Assembly (NCBI GenBank): GCA_002360635.1
Contig: DEQW01000003.1
Span: 710,019-774,018, forward strand
Source: Flavobacteriaceae bacterium UBA3356
GTDB lineage: Bacteria > Bacteroidota > Bacteroidia > Flavobacteriales > Flavobacteriaceae
Length of the DNA stretch: 64,000 bases
Reading direction: 5' to 3'
The notes below the pieces were generated by a model, which saw only the letters and a list, made by a program, of their open reading frames with translations, was not told the origin of the DNA and ran no database searches. The position numbers and the translations under genes are program-made. Below are positions 35,884-44,531 of the stretch, one piece after another (position 1 is the first letter of the stretch; every line of letters begins with the position of its first letter).

Positions 35884-36798
35884 ATGATTGATTATCAAGC
35901 CATTTTAGATACCATAACAAACAGCTTGAAGCATTCTGCTGTAAAAGGTGACGTGGCTTCGTACATTCCGGAATTGGGCAAGGTAAAGGACACTAATTTT
36001 GGTATGTTTTTAAATATAGTTGATGGCGAAAAATATGGCTCTGGCGATTGGGACAAACCATTTTCAATACAAAGTATATCAAAAGTTTTAACGCTTTCAA
36101 GGGCAGTTCCTTTGGTAGGTAATAAAATATTTGATCGTGTTGATGTGGAACCTTCCGGTAACCCATTTAACCATATGGCTTTATTAGAGCTCGAAAAAGG
36201 AATTCCACGAAATCCGTTAATTAATTCGGGAGCTATCGTAATAGCTGATATTTTACTCTCTCACTTGGATAATCCGAAAGAAGATTTCCTTCAATACGTT
36301 CGTGATCTCACAAACGATCAATCGATAAATTATAACGAAAAAGTAGCGGCCAGCGAAGCCGAAACTGGGTTTAACAATTATGCGGCGGCTAATTTGCTTA
36401 AGTCTTTTGACAACCTTGAGAATGAAGTGGACGATGTGCTCGATTTTTATTTTCATCAATGCTCAATTGAAATGACTTGCGAGCAACTCTCCAATGCTTT
36501 TTACCTTTTTGCCAATCGTGGTAAGTGTATGCGAAACACCGCCCACCTTACCTTAAACCAAGTAAAACGTATTAATGCCATTATGCTTACGTGTGGTTTT
36601 TATGATGAAGCCGGAGAATTTGCTTTTGAGGTAGGTTTACCTGGTAAAAGTGGCGTAGGTGGTGGTATTGCAGCACTATTACCCAATGAGTTTACCATAA
36701 CCTGTTGGGCACCTGGGTTGAATGAAAAAGGAAATTCTTACCTTGGTATGCAGGCGCTAGAGCTGTTTACAACACAAACTAAACGCTCCATTTTTTAA
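35884..36798 (+). CDS. glsA: glutaminase
   Basis: The 304-residue protein is the right length for the serine-dependent beta-lactamase-like glutaminase family. The Ser-x-x-Lys pair is Ser64/Lys67 (FSIQSISKVLTL). Other family motifs are VEPSGNPFNHMALLE, RNPLINSGAIV, the ASEAETGFNN region, and PGKSGVGGGI near the C-terminus. It hydrolyses glutamine to glutamate and ammonia. It is directly downstream of gcvT (1 base gap), and the epimerase gene follows after 12 bases. The pairing with glycine cleavage may reflect nitrogen or acid handling but is not a known complex. Confidence 0.94.
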   Translation: MIDYQAILDTITNSLKHSAVKGDVASYIPELGKVKDTNFGMFLNIVDGEKYGSGDWDKPFSIQSISKVLTLSRAVPLVGNKIFDRVDVEPSGNPFNHMALLELEKGIPRNPLINSGAIVIADILLSHLDNPKEDFLQYVRDLTNDQSINYNEKVAASEAETGFNNYAAANLLKSFDNLENEVDDVLDFYFHQCSIEMTCEQLSNAFYLFANRGKCMRNTAHLTLNQVKRINAIMLTCGFYDEAGEFAFEVGLPGKSGVGGGIAALLPNEFTITCWAPGLNEKGNSYLGMQALELFTTQTKRSIF

Positions 36799-36810
36799 AT
36801 CTATCCCCTT

Positions 36811-37671
36811 TTGAATACTGAAACTGTACATAACAGAATCCTAATTATAGGAGCCAGTGGCTTTATAGGAAATGCGCTTTATAAAGACCTCCTCTCCTAT
36901 TTTGATGTCTTTGGCACGTATTGTACACAAGATCTGGAATATAAGGACAATCAGGTGTTTTTTGAATTCTCTGTGGAAGAAGACACAATTAGTCCAATTC
37001 TTTCTGAAATAAAACCTCGCTATATAGTTGTGGCAAATTCAGGGGCGTATTCAAGAAGATTACAAATGCTTCAGGAAATTTGCGAATATGCAGGGCATTT
37101 CCCAGAAAGTAGAATATTGTACATTTCTTCTTCTGAAATTTTTGATGGACAGCGTAATTTCCCAGCTTATGAATATGATATACCCATAGCTGAAAGTAAG
37201 TTTGGAAGATTTACTATTTCAGCTGAAAAAATATTGCTGGAACAACTACCGCTGCAAACCACCATTTTACGATTGCCGTTAGTATTAGGTGTTAATTCGC
37301 CTACATTAATTCAATTGAGGCAGAGTATGAAACACCATGCCGCTTTTGAGGTGTTTCCAAAACACATCATTAGCATCACTACCGAAGATAAAATAGCGCA
37401 GCAAGTACATTACATTATTAATAAAAACCTTACCGGTATTTTTCATTTGGCTAGTAATGATGTAATTCATCACGATGACCTTTTTATGGAAATTGCCACT
37501 AAAATTGGTCGTAAAATGCCTATATTTAAGACAGTTTACAGCAGTAATGAAGATCTTTACAGAGCAATTTTGCCACGAGACAATAAATTGCCTGAGGCGT
37601 TACAAATTACGGTTTCAGAAGTGATTGATTCCTGTACACTAAAAGAAGAAATTGTCACATTTAAAAATTAA
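36811..37671 (+). CDS. NAD-dependent epimerase/sugar-nucleotide reductase-like (RmlD-type) protein
   Basis: The 286-residue protein begins at a TTG (36811), the only NTG between the upstream stop and the Rossmann motif. The nucleotide-binding fingerprint is IGASGFIGNAL (GxxGxxG). The RmlD-like pattern continues with YISSSEIFDGQRNFPAYEYD, where the usual catalytic Tyr-x-x-x-Lys is replaced by KFGRFTISAEK, so catalysis by the standard pair is doubtful. It then has ILRLPLVLGVNSP and GIFHLASNDVIHHDDLFMEIA. The substrate is unknown. It is the third gene of the gcvT-glsA unit. Confidence 0.8.
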   Translation: MNTETVHNRILIIGASGFIGNALYKDLLSYFDVFGTYCTQDLEYKDNQVFFEFSVEEDTISPILSEIKPRYIVVANSGAYSRRLQMLQEICEYAGHFPESRILYISSSEIFDGQRNFPAYEYDIPIAESKFGRFTISAEKILLEQLPLQTTILRLPLVLGVNSPTLIQLRQSMKHHAAFEVFPKHIISITTEDKIAQQVHYIINKNLTGIFHLASNDVIHHDDLFMEIATKIGRKMPIFKTVYSSNEDLYRAILPRDNKLPEALQITVSEVIDSCTLKEEIVTFKN

Positions 37672-37676
37672 TCAAA

Positions 37677-37958
37677 ATGAAAGCTTACACTGAAAAAGAA
37701 ATTAATGAAAAACTAGATAAATTCGATGGTTGGGAATATGAAGACAATGCCATACACACCGCTTTTGAATTTGAAGACTTTAAAGAAGCCTTTTCTGCCA
37801 TGACGCGTATAGCTTTTGAGGCTGAAAAAATGCAACATCACCCAGATTGGCACAACGTGTATAACACACTTAATATCACCTTATCCACACATGATGCTGG
37901 GGGCGTTACCGATAAAGATTTTGAATTAGCCAAAACTATAGATAAGCTTTTAGGATAA
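37677..37958 (+). CDS. phhB: 4a-hydroxytetrahydrobiopterin dehydratase (pterin carbinolamine dehydratase)
   Basis: The 93-residue protein has the family active-site block KMQHHPDWHNVYNTL with His54, His55, Pro56 and His59, followed by LSTHDAGGVTDKDFELA. It recycles 4a-hydroxytetrahydropterin formed by aromatic amino-acid hydroxylases. No phenylalanine hydroxylase is visible nearby. The start is the ATG at 37677, 5 bases after the preceding stop, so it is part of the same operon. Confidence 0.93.
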   Translation: MKAYTEKEINEKLDKFDGWEYEDNAIHTAFEFEDFKEAFSAMTRIAFEAEKMQHHPDWHNVYNTLNITLSTHDAGGVTDKDFELAKTIDKLLG

Positions 37959-38010
37959 AATAGATATTAGACGGTTCAGAAAAAAAAGTTTTTCTATTCA
38001 GTCAAATTTC

Positions 38011-38018
38011 TATTTTTG
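38011..38018 (+). promoter_or_regulatory. predicted -7 element for the YebC/PmpR gene
   Basis: TATTTTTG matches TANNTTTG and lies 19 bases before the ATG at 38038. No good -33 TTTG is at the expected distance. Confidence 0.4.
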
Positions 38019-38037
38019 TAATCCAAATTAGATAACT

Positions 38038-38763
38038 ATGGGAAGAGCATTTGAGTTTAGAAAAGCTAGAAAAATGAAACGTTGGGCAGCAATGTCCAAA
38101 GCTTTTACTCGTATTGGAAAAGATATTGTTATGGCCGTTAAAGAAGGCGGTCCCGATCCTGACACCAACTCTAGATTACGTGCGGTAATACAAAATGCCA
38201 AGGCAGTTAATATGCCTAAAGATAATATTGAACGTGCTATTAAACGTGCAAGCGATAAAAACCAAGGTGATTATAAAGAGGTTTTGTTTGAAGGTTACGC
38301 ACCACACGGTATCGCTATTTTAATTGAAACTGCTACCGATAACAATACCCGTACCGTAGCGAATATACGTTCCTATTTCAATAAATGCGATGGTAGCTTA
38401 GGTACTTCCGGCTCTGTAGCTTTTATGTTCGACCATACTTGCAATTTCCGTATTAACGGGGAAGGCTTAGATTTAGAGGAATTAGAATTGGAATTGATAG
38501 ATCATGGTATTGAAGAAATTTTTGAAGATGAAGATGGTATCATGATTTATGCTCCTTTTGAAAGTTTTGGTGCTATCCAATCATTTTTAGAAGAAAATAA
38601 TATTGAGATTTTATCTTCAGGGTTTGAACGCATTCCACAAGTAACCAAAGCTCTTTCTGAAGAAGCGGTTGCCGATGTAGAAAAACTTCTGGAAAAAATT
38701 GAAGAGGATGATGATGTTCAAAACGTCTATCACACTATGGAAGAAACTTCATCAGAAGATTAG
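38038..38763 (+). CDS. YebC/PmpR (TACO1) family translation/transcription regulator
   Basis: The protein has 241 residues. The N-terminal helical domain has GRAFEFRKARKMKRWAAMSKAFTRIGKDI, which departs from the common 'GHSKW..IKHKK' opening but fits the flavobacterial version. The rest is ARNA-like: GPDPDTNSRLRAVIQNAKA, NMPKDNIERAIKRA, the EGYAPHGIAILIE motif, NNTRTVANIRSYFNK and GSVAFMFD. Members bind DNA in some species, and recent work on relatives links them to polyproline translation. It is monocistronic with its own promoter and terminator. Confidence 0.92.
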   Translation: MGRAFEFRKARKMKRWAAMSKAFTRIGKDIVMAVKEGGPDPDTNSRLRAVIQNAKAVNMPKDNIERAIKRASDKNQGDYKEVLFEGYAPHGIAILIETATDNNTRTVANIRSYFNKCDGSLGTSGSVAFMFDHTCNFRINGEGLDLEELELELIDHGIEEIFEDEDGIMIYAPFESFGAIQSFLEENNIEILSSGFERIPQVTKALSEEAVADVEKLLEKIEEDDDVQNVYHTMEETSSED

Positions 38764-38785
38764 CTTAAAACTTAATTTATATTAT

Positions 38786-38817
38786 AAAAAAGCCGCTAAT
38801 AATTTAGCGGCTTTTTT
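38786..38817 (+). terminator. intrinsic terminator of the YebC/PmpR gene
   Basis: AAAAAGCCGCTAA (38786-38798) pairs with TTAGCGGCTTTTT (38804-38816) around a short loop, followed by T residues. It may also serve the minus-strand pseudogene. Confidence 0.88.
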
Positions 38818-38835
38818 GCTTTTACTATTTATAGC

Positions 38836-39172
38836 TTAATCTTGAGAGTTAAAATATACAGAAGAAGCTCCTGATAGTTCAATACTAACTCTAGGGAATA
38901 AATTTCCTCCAGCTGAAGTATCTTCAAAAGCTAACACACGGCCGCCTCCATTTGCTCTTTCAGCAATAAATACTGTATCCGAATCCGCATCATAATCTGC
39001 TGAAATTGGATTTCCTAATAAAGTATTCGATGCAGCTACCATTGGCATTGTTAGAAACGTATAATTCTGCTCTAAAATCTGATGGTCCATCGTCATTTAC
39101 TGAATCATCTTCATCATCATTACAGAAATAAATAGGGATGTGCTGAGGATAATTACTAAAATTTAATTTCAA
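38836..39172 (-). pseudogene. decayed lipoprotein gene (frameshifts, lost start, internal deletion)
   Basis: Pieces of one lipoprotein are spread over three frames. One frame gives VIILSTSLFIS, a lipoprotein signal sequence lacking its Cys. A second gives CNDDEDDSVNDDGPSDFRAELYVSNNANG, the typical Cys plus Asp-rich linker and first strand. A third gives VAASNTLLGNPISADYDADS through IAERANGGGRVLAFED to the stop, a repeat-type C-terminus. One-base losses near 39163 and 39124 would rejoin the signal peptide; the N-terminal and C-terminal pieces then meet with most of the protein missing. The start is now TTG with no ATG. It resembles, from memory, flavobacterial DUF4394-like/beta-propeller lipoproteins, which are several hundred residues long. 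Confidence 0.65.
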
Positions 39173-39275
39173 TCGTTGATTTTCAGTAACTTATAAACAT
39201 CTGAAAAAAAGCGTTTAACTATTTATTTAAATAAATGAATGTTAATAATAAGGGGTATAAAATGACATTTTAATG

Positions 39276-39812
39276 TTAAGAATATTCGGGTATTTTACCA
39301 ATTACATTTTTATAATGTTTCCTCAAATTTTTTGTATCAACAGCTATGTCATTAGTTAAATAATGGGGCTCTCCAATTAAAACACTTTTTGTTTTATAAT
39401 CGAAAGCCACAGGGATAACAGGTACGTTAGCAGTTTTTGCAATATAGTAGAACCCTGTTTTCCAGTTTTTTACCTTTTTACGCGTGCCTTCCGGGGATAA
39501 TGCAAGTCTAAATTCTTCTTTTTCTGAAAATATTTTGGCGATTGTTTTTACTTTGTTTTGTCCTGAAGCTCTATCTAATGGCGCACCGCCCATCCATTTA
39601 AAATACCAACCAAATGGCGGCTTAAACAGTTCTTTTTTGGCAATAAAATTAATTTGGGTTTTTAAAATTCGCCTCGCAAAAACACCAATATAAAAGTCGT
39701 GCCAACTGGTATGGGGCGCAACAATGACAACTGATTTTTTTATACTGGGATCAAAGCTTCCTTTAATTTGCCAACCCATAAGTTTAAAAAAAATAAAGCG
39801 AGTAATACCCAT
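39276..39812 (-). CDS. lysophospholipid acyltransferase-family protein (PlsC-like)
   Basis: The protein has 178 residues, short for the family. The acyltransferase motif HX4D is His34-TSWH-Asp39 (APHTSWHDFYIG); motif II lies in GGAPLDR; motif III is LSPEGTR (105-111). The last block is VPVIPVAFD. It transfers acyl chains to lysophosphatidate or a related glycerol- or sugar-lipid. It lies 18 bases downstream of the KdsB-KdnB fusion on the same strand, so a lipid A or Kdo-region role is conceivable, but the substrate is not evident. Confidence 0.85.
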   Translation of the reverse strand: MGITRFIFFKLMGWQIKGSFDPSIKKSVVIVAPHTSWHDFYIGVFARRILKTQINFIAKKELFKPPFGWYFKWMGGAPLDRASGQNKVKTIAKIFSEKEEFRLALSPEGTRKKVKNWKTGFYYIAKTANVPVIPVAFDYKTKSVLIGEPHYLTNDIAVDTKNLRKHYKNVIGKIPEYS

Positions 39813-39830
39813 AGGTTCAGTTTATAAAAC

Positions 39831-41660
39831 TTACATTTTTAAATACAATTCTTTTAGCTTTTCTCGAGTCATTATTGCTTCCCAATTTTCACCTAAAGCA
39901 TTTTCCCATAAAGGAACAAGGCTTAGGGCAATATCGATCATTTTGTCTAATTGGCTGTCTGTTAAGTTGGCACATACCCCTTTCGGAATATCAATTTTAT
40001 GCATTTCTACCATTTCTTTAAACAGTACAACATCTTTATGATAAAATTCTTCTAACTGATTAAAAACAATACAATTGCCAATACCATGCTTCGTGCCAAG
40101 TACATAAGAAAGGCCGTAGCTCATTGCGTGGGCCACCCCAACTTGAGAATAGGCAATGCTCATACCTCCGTGCCAAGATGCCATCATTAATTTAGCGCGT
40201 GCTTCTTCTTCCGAAGTATTTTGTTCTACAAATATCTCTTTACAAAGATCATAAGCTTTTTCACCATAACTTTGACTAAAAGCGTTTAAAAAAGTCCCAT
40301 TTAACGACTCTACACAATGAATAAAACAATCCATCCCCGTATAGAACCATTGATTTTTAGGAACTCCTTTAGTGAGTTGTGGATCTAAAATAACTTGGTC
40401 GAAAGGCGTGAAATCGCTATTTATACCCAATTTTTTAATAGGTCCTGAAAGCACAGTAGTACGGGAAACTTCGGCTCCCGTACCTGAAATCGTAGGAATC
40501 CCCACGTGATAGATGGCTTTGTTTTTAACTAAATCCCAACCTTGATAATCGGCAGCACTTCCATTATTGGTGAACATAATTGAAACTGCTTTAGCTATGT
40601 CCATAAGTGTTCCCCCTCCTATTCCGATAATTCCAGAAGGTTTTTTTGTAAATTCTGAATTGATTTCTTTTACAATTTGATCTACTTGAGAGGTTTTAGG
40701 CTCTTCTTCTGCTGAAATAAAAGTCAGTTTGTCATTAAAACGAAGTTTTATTCTGTCGATAAAAGCTTTATCGTTTTTAAACACATCATCAACCAGAAAG
40801 ATAAATGGTGCATTTTTCTGACGCTGCGGTGCTAATATTTCGGCTAATTGATCAAAACACCCACTGCCGAATACCACTTTTGGCACCATTGGAAAGTTTC
40901 TGAACTTATTATTAACACTGCTTTTATCTTCTTTCTTAAGTAGTTTATTTGCTTCTACTAAATCTTCAGGTGTGTCTATTTCTACTCCTTGAGTGTTTGT
41001 TACAGCCATTTTAATTTTTTTTCCGTATTCTAAATATCGAAGGCATTCTATTTTTTCTACTGCTTCTAACGATCGCAAGGGTAAGCGGTAAAAATCCATT
41101 AAAGCTTCTTTTCTAAAAGCGTAAATGCCTTTGTGTTTATAATATTTAACATTGGCATTTTTATCTCTTGGATAAGGTATGGGAGATCTTGAAAAGTATA
41201 ATGCGAAATCGTTTTCATCGGTTATTACCTTCACGCAATTGGGATCGCTTATTTCTTTCCAATCGTCAATTTCGGTCATTAATGAAGCCAAATCTATCGA
41301 ATCGGCATCTTTTCCTTTAAAAACTTCCAATACCTGCTGTAATCCTTTTTTACTGGTAAAAGGCTCGTCACCTTGTACATTTACCACTATATCGACATCC
41401 ATATTCTCAACAGCTTCGGCTATACGATCACTCCCACTTTCGTGGGTTTTATTACTCATAATAGCAATGCCACCGTTATTTTCAATTTCATTATGAATAA
41501 CGTCGCTGTCGGTCACTACATAGACTTCATCAAAAAGGTTTGTTTTTTTCGCAGCTTCGTAGGTACGTACAATTACAGACTTTCCGCCTAAGTCTTGCAT
41601 TAATTTTCCGGGAAAGCGGGAAGCGCCGTAACGCGCAGGAATCATGGCTATTATTTTCAA
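39831..41660 (-). CDS. fused CMP-Kdo synthetase (KdsB) and Kdo 8-oxidase-like (KdnB) protein
   Basis: A single ORF of 609 codons joins two enzymes. Residues 1-241 are Kds[29 protein letters not shown] (95-100), [10 protein letters not shown] and VEIDTPEDL. Residues 252-609 are an iron-type alcohol dehydrogenase very close to KdnB: GGGTLMD (348-354), [14 protein letters not shown], and metal ligands D444, H448 (MDCFIHC), H511 (VAHAMSYG) and H525 (KHGIGN). KdsB activates Kdo with CTP; KdnB oxidises the C8 hydroxyl of Kdo so that KdnA can aminate it, giving Kdo8N. The start is a TTG at 41660 ([11 protein letters not shown]); the first ATG is residue 6. Fusion of these two is unfamiliar to me. 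Confidence 0.88.
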   Translation of the reverse strand: MKIIAMIPARYGASRFPGKLMQDLGGKSVIVRTYEAAKKTNLFDEVYVVTDSDVIHNEIENNGGIAIMSNKTHESGSDRIAEAVENMDVDIVVNVQGDEPFTSKKGLQQVLEVFKGKDADSIDLASLMTEIDDWKEISDPNCVKVITDENDFALYFSRSPIPYPRDKNANVKYYKHKGIYAFRKEALMDFYRLPLRSLEAVEKIECLRYLEYGKKIKMAVTNTQGVEIDTPEDLVEANKLLKKEDKSSVNNKFRNFPMVPKVVFGSGCFDQLAEILAPQRQKNAPFIFLVDDVFKNDKAFIDRIKLRFNDKLTFISAEEEPKTSQVDQIVKEINSEFTKKPSGIIGIGGGTLMDIAKAVSIMFTNNGSAADYQGWDLVKNKAIYHVGIPTISGTGAEVSRTTVLSGPIKKLGINSDFTPFDQVILDPQLTKGVPKNQWFYTGMDCFIHCVESLNGTFLNAFSQSYGEKAYDLCKEIFVEQNTSEEEARAKLMMASWHGGMSIAYSQVGVAHAMSYGLSYVLGTKHGIGNCIVFNQLEEFYHKDVVLFKEMVEMHKIDIPKGVCANLTDSQLDKMIDIALSLVPLWENALGENWEAIMTREKLKELYLKM

Positions 41661-41682
41661 GATAATCGATTTAAAGTGAATT

Positions 41683-41711
41683 CAAAAATAAGAAGATTAA
41701 GTTTTGGACAA
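41683..41711 (-). promoter_or_regulatory. predicted promoter of the KdsB-KdnB fusion
   Basis: On the minus strand TTG (41711-41709), 18 bases, TATTTTTG (41690-41683) fits the Bacteroidota pattern. It overlaps the 3' end of the upstream DUF4126 gene and would give a leader of about 18 bases. Confidence 0.5.
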
Positions 41712-42275
41712 GCGTTTTTTCCGAAGCTTTTTATAAAACCTAAAAATTATAAAAAACAACACTACCACCAATACAAAGGCAATAATAGGAACAAATATGG
41801 ACAATATTGACATGAGCGTAGAAATACCTGTTTCTACAGTAGTTAGTACGGGGTTTGCAAATCCTGCCGTTGTGGTACTAGAAGTGAGCCTAGCCGCAGA
41901 TGCATTTCCTTTAATCGCAGCAGCGGTTCCTCCACCTGCTATAATTGCCAATGCCCAAGTGATAATGGGATCCAAATCGGTAATTGTAGCAACCATAACA
42001 GCAGTACCGGCCAAAGTTGCCAATGGCAAGGCTATCGTATCTAGCGCATTATCGAACCACGGAATATAATACCCAAAAATTTCTATCAAAGTGGCAACAC
42101 CCAAAGTAATTATAGCAGTAAGGCTGCCAACCCACTGCCAACTATTGTTCAATGGTATTACATCGTAATATCCTGCCAAACTTAAAATAAGCAAGGGCAA
42201 AAATACCCGGAAACCAACTGCAGCGGCAAGGCCAATGCCTAAAAAAATACTTAGTATAATTTCAAATGTTTCCAA
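41697..42275 (-). CDS. DUF4126 family membrane protein
   Basis: The protein has 192 residues with about five hydrophobic segments (7-30, 45-65, 80-98, 105-120, 155-180). The N-terminal stretch (LGIGLAAAVGFRVFLPLLILSLAG) and the Ala/Gly-rich central segment are the DUF4126 pattern, and a Lys/Arg-rich cytoplasmic tail closes it. Function is unknown to me. It sits 33 bases downstream of the RecD-like helicase gene and may share its transcript. Confidence 0.82.
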   Translation of the reverse strand: METFEIILSIFLGIGLAAAVGFRVFLPLLILSLAGYYDVIPLNNSWQWVGSLTAIITLGVATLIEIFGYYIPWFDNALDTIALPLATLAGTAVMVATITDLDPIITWALAIIAGGGTAAAIKGNASAARLTSSTTTAGFANPVLTTVETGISTLMSILSIFVPIIAFVLVVVLFFIIFRFYKKLRKKRLSKT

Positions 42276-42308
42276 AAGCTTTATTCAATTGTGATAGCAA
42301 TAACACTA

Positions 42309-43733
42309 CTAATCTACAAAAAAATCATCCTTAAAGCCTATTAAGTACAATTTTTCTGTAGCGCGGGTTATAGCTGTATACAGCCACCTTAGGTAGTCTT
42401 TATCGATACCGTTGGGTAAGTAAGGTTGTTCTACAAATACGGTGTTCCATTGCCCACCTTGCGATTTATGACAAGTAATAGCGTAAGAAAACTTAACTTG
42501 TAAAGCATTAAAATATTTGTTGTTTTTAACTGCTAAAAACTTTTTATACTTTGATTTTTCTGAAGCGTAATCCTTCATAACCTCTTGGTACAACTTATTG
42601 GAATCATCATAGGAAAGTGATGGGGTTTCTGAAGTAAGCGTATCTAATAACAAAACAGTTTCTAATGGTTTCATTCTTGGATAATCTACCATATTAACCA
42701 ATACTTCAGCAAAACGGAAGCCGTACAGGTCTTTAAAGCCGAAAATTTCCAGCACTTCAACAATATCTCCATTGGCAATAAAACCGGCTTCACTTTCTGG
42801 TTTTACCCAATGGTAGTTATTTTTTACTACCATTAAATAATCGCCGGCAGCCAACTCAGACTCTTGAAAGAGAATTCGGTTTCTTATATTTTGATTATAT
42901 AAATTAGCCCGTTTATTGGACCGTACAATTATTACAGTGTCCTCATTACCCAGGGTACTGTAGCTATCATTAATAGCATCCATTAGTTCTTGCCCGTCTT
43001 GTGGACGAATTACTTCGGGATATTGAGCTTCTGAAAATTTAAAATCTTCAAAAAAGCCATCGTCCAACCGTTCGCGAAGCCGAGTGGCATTCATTAGTAT
43101 ACCACTATCTTTTTGTTGCCTAACCACTTCATTAAGTTCTAGCTCTACAACGTCTTTATTATATTGGAATTCTAGTGTGTGTTTATCTAAGGCTGGGCTT
43201 ACCGTAAGCTTTACGGGTGGTAGTTGGGCAGTATCTCCTATTAAAAGCAGTTTACAGTTATGACCACTGTACACAAACTGCATGAGATCGTCGAGCAAAG
43301 AACCGTTTTCAAATAATTTGGAATCTTGGTTAATATCGGGAATCATGGAAGCCTCATCCACGATGAAAATAACATTCCGGCTTTTGTTAGGTTGCAACCT
43401 AAAAGACACTCCCCCGCCTTTTTCAGACTTTGGAAAATATATTTTCTTGTGAATTGTAAAAGCTTCTTTATTTGAATAATTACTGATCACTTTAGCTGCA
43501 CGGCCTGTAGGTGCTAATAAAACAGAGGATTTTTTTAATTTCCATAGGTTTTTGACCAATGTACCCACTATGGTGGTTTTACCAGTACCTGCGTAGCCTT
43601 TCAACAAAAAGATTTCATTATCATTTTTTTCTACTGAAAAACGTGCCAATAACTGCAGTGCAATATCTTGGTTTGCAGTGGTCTCATGTGGGAAATCGTG
43701 CTTTAAAAGCGTGTAAAATGTTGATGCATCCAT
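42309..43733 (-). CDS. RecD-like superfamily 1 DNA helicase / AAA ATPase
   Basis: The protein has 474 residues. Walker A is GYAGTGKT (46-53... in LKGYAGTGKTTIVG), Walker B lies in FIVDEASMIPD, and motif III is LLIGDTAQLPPV. The C-terminal UvrD_C_2-type block is AITCHKSQGGQWNTVFVE, ending WLYTAITRATEKLYLIG. This is the architecture of short RecD2-like helicases without the long N-terminal domain. It should move 5' to 3' on single-stranded DNA; the partner and pathway are not evident. The start is the ATG at 43733. Confidence 0.9.
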   Translation of the reverse strand: MDASTFYTLLKHDFPHETTANQDIALQLLARFSVEKNDNEIFLLKGYAGTGKTTIVGTLVKNLWKLKKSSVLLAPTGRAAKVISNYSNKEAFTIHKKIYFPKSEKGGGVSFRLQPNKSRNVIFIVDEASMIPDINQDSKLFENGSLLDDLMQFVYSGHNCKLLLIGDTAQLPPVKLTVSPALDKHTLEFQYNKDVVELELNEVVRQQKDSGILMNATRLRERLDDGFFEDFKFSEAQYPEVIRPQDGQELMDAINDSYSTLGNEDTVIIVRSNKRANLYNQNIRNRILFQESELAAGDYLMVVKNNYHWVKPESEAGFIANGDIVEVLEIFGFKDLYGFRFAEVLVNMVDYPRMKPLETVLLLDTLTSETPSLSYDDSNKLYQEVMKDYASEKSKYKKFLAVKNNKYFNALQVKFSYAITCHKSQGGQWNTVFVEQPYLPNGIDKDYLRWLYTAITRATEKLYLIGFKDDFFVD

Positions 43734-43743
43734 AATGTGGTTA

Positions 43744-43751
43744 CAAACATA
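43744..43751 (-). promoter_or_regulatory. predicted -7 element for the helicase gene
   Basis: TATGTTTG on the minus strand matches TANNTTTG and lies 10 bases before the ATG at 43733, giving a very short leader. No -33 match is visible. Confidence 0.35.
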
Positions 43752-43811
43752 AGAGTTTTGCCGTTAGTGATGATTTTTTTAGATTATAGTTTTACGAACA
43801 AAAAAAAATTG

Positions 43812-43819
43812 TAGATTTG
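43812..43819 (+). promoter_or_regulatory. predicted -7 element for the 43866-46780 operon
   Basis: TAGATTTG matches TANNTTTG. The start of transcription would be about 42 bases before the ATG at 43866. A -33 TTTG is not seen at the expected spacing. Confidence 0.4.
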
Positions 43820-43865
43820 CGAGAGACCTATACTTAATTTTAAACGTTAACAAAACTATCGTACA

Positions 43866-44531
43866 ATGAGACTTGTAATACAGATAATTCTTTGGATTGT
43901 TATTATCTTTTTAGGATACCAGCTTTATAGCTCTATTAGTGGGCCATTTCAGTTTAATAAAGAGAAAGAAGTTCGCTACCAAAAAGTAATTAATAACTTA
44001 AAAGACATTCGAGATGCAGAGTTAGCTCACCAAGAAATTACTGGCAGCTTTACAGGAAGTTTTGATAGTTTAGTCCGTTTTATAGATACTGCCCAATTTG
44101 CAATTACACAAAGACGTGATTCAGTTTATGCAGATGTCGAGAAAAATAAAGCTTACGGTATTGATGAAGGTTATTTTATAACAGAATCATTAATAGACAC
44201 TCTTAGTTTTACCCCTGTAAAAGACTCTTTATACGGTAGCACAGATCGCTACAAAACAATGATGAATGTTCCGGTTAAAGGCGTAGATGCTAAGTTTGAC
44301 CTACAAGCTGGAAGTATTATGAAAAATGGCAGCAAGTACTCTGTTTTTAAAGCTAGCGTACCTAAAGAAGTTGTGCTAAGCGGTATGGATAAAGAATTGG
44401 TGTACCAAGAAAAGCAAGCAAATACAGTTGAAGGTGTAAGAGGCGATGAAGTAAGAGTGGGCTCTATGGATGAAATTGACACCAATGGTAATTGGGGTAA
44501 ATCTTATGACACTGGAAAGATCGATCAATAA
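43866..44531 (+). CDS. membrane-anchored conserved hypothetical protein
   Basis: The protein has 221 residues. One N-terminal membrane helix (about 4-24) is followed by a soluble, mostly polar domain outside the cytoplasm (positive residues are few before the helix: MRL). Motifs that look conserved are RYQKVINNLKDIRDAELAHQEITG and the segment GTDRYKTMMNVPVKG-like region near 135. I do not recognise a fold. Its 3' end overlaps the DUF3822 gene (start at 44506) by 26 bases, so the two are probably co-expressed. The function is unknown. Confidence 0.72.
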   Translation: MRLVIQIILWIVIIFLGYQLYSSISGPFQFNKEKEVRYQKVINNLKDIRDAELAHQEITGSFTGSFDSLVRFIDTAQFAITQRRDSVYADVEKNKAYGIDEGYFITESLIDTLSFTPVKDSLYGSTDRYKTMMNVPVKGVDAKFDLQAGSIMKNGSKYSVFKASVPKEVVLSGMDKELVYQEKQANTVEGVRGDEVRVGSMDEIDTNGNWGKSYDTGKIDQ

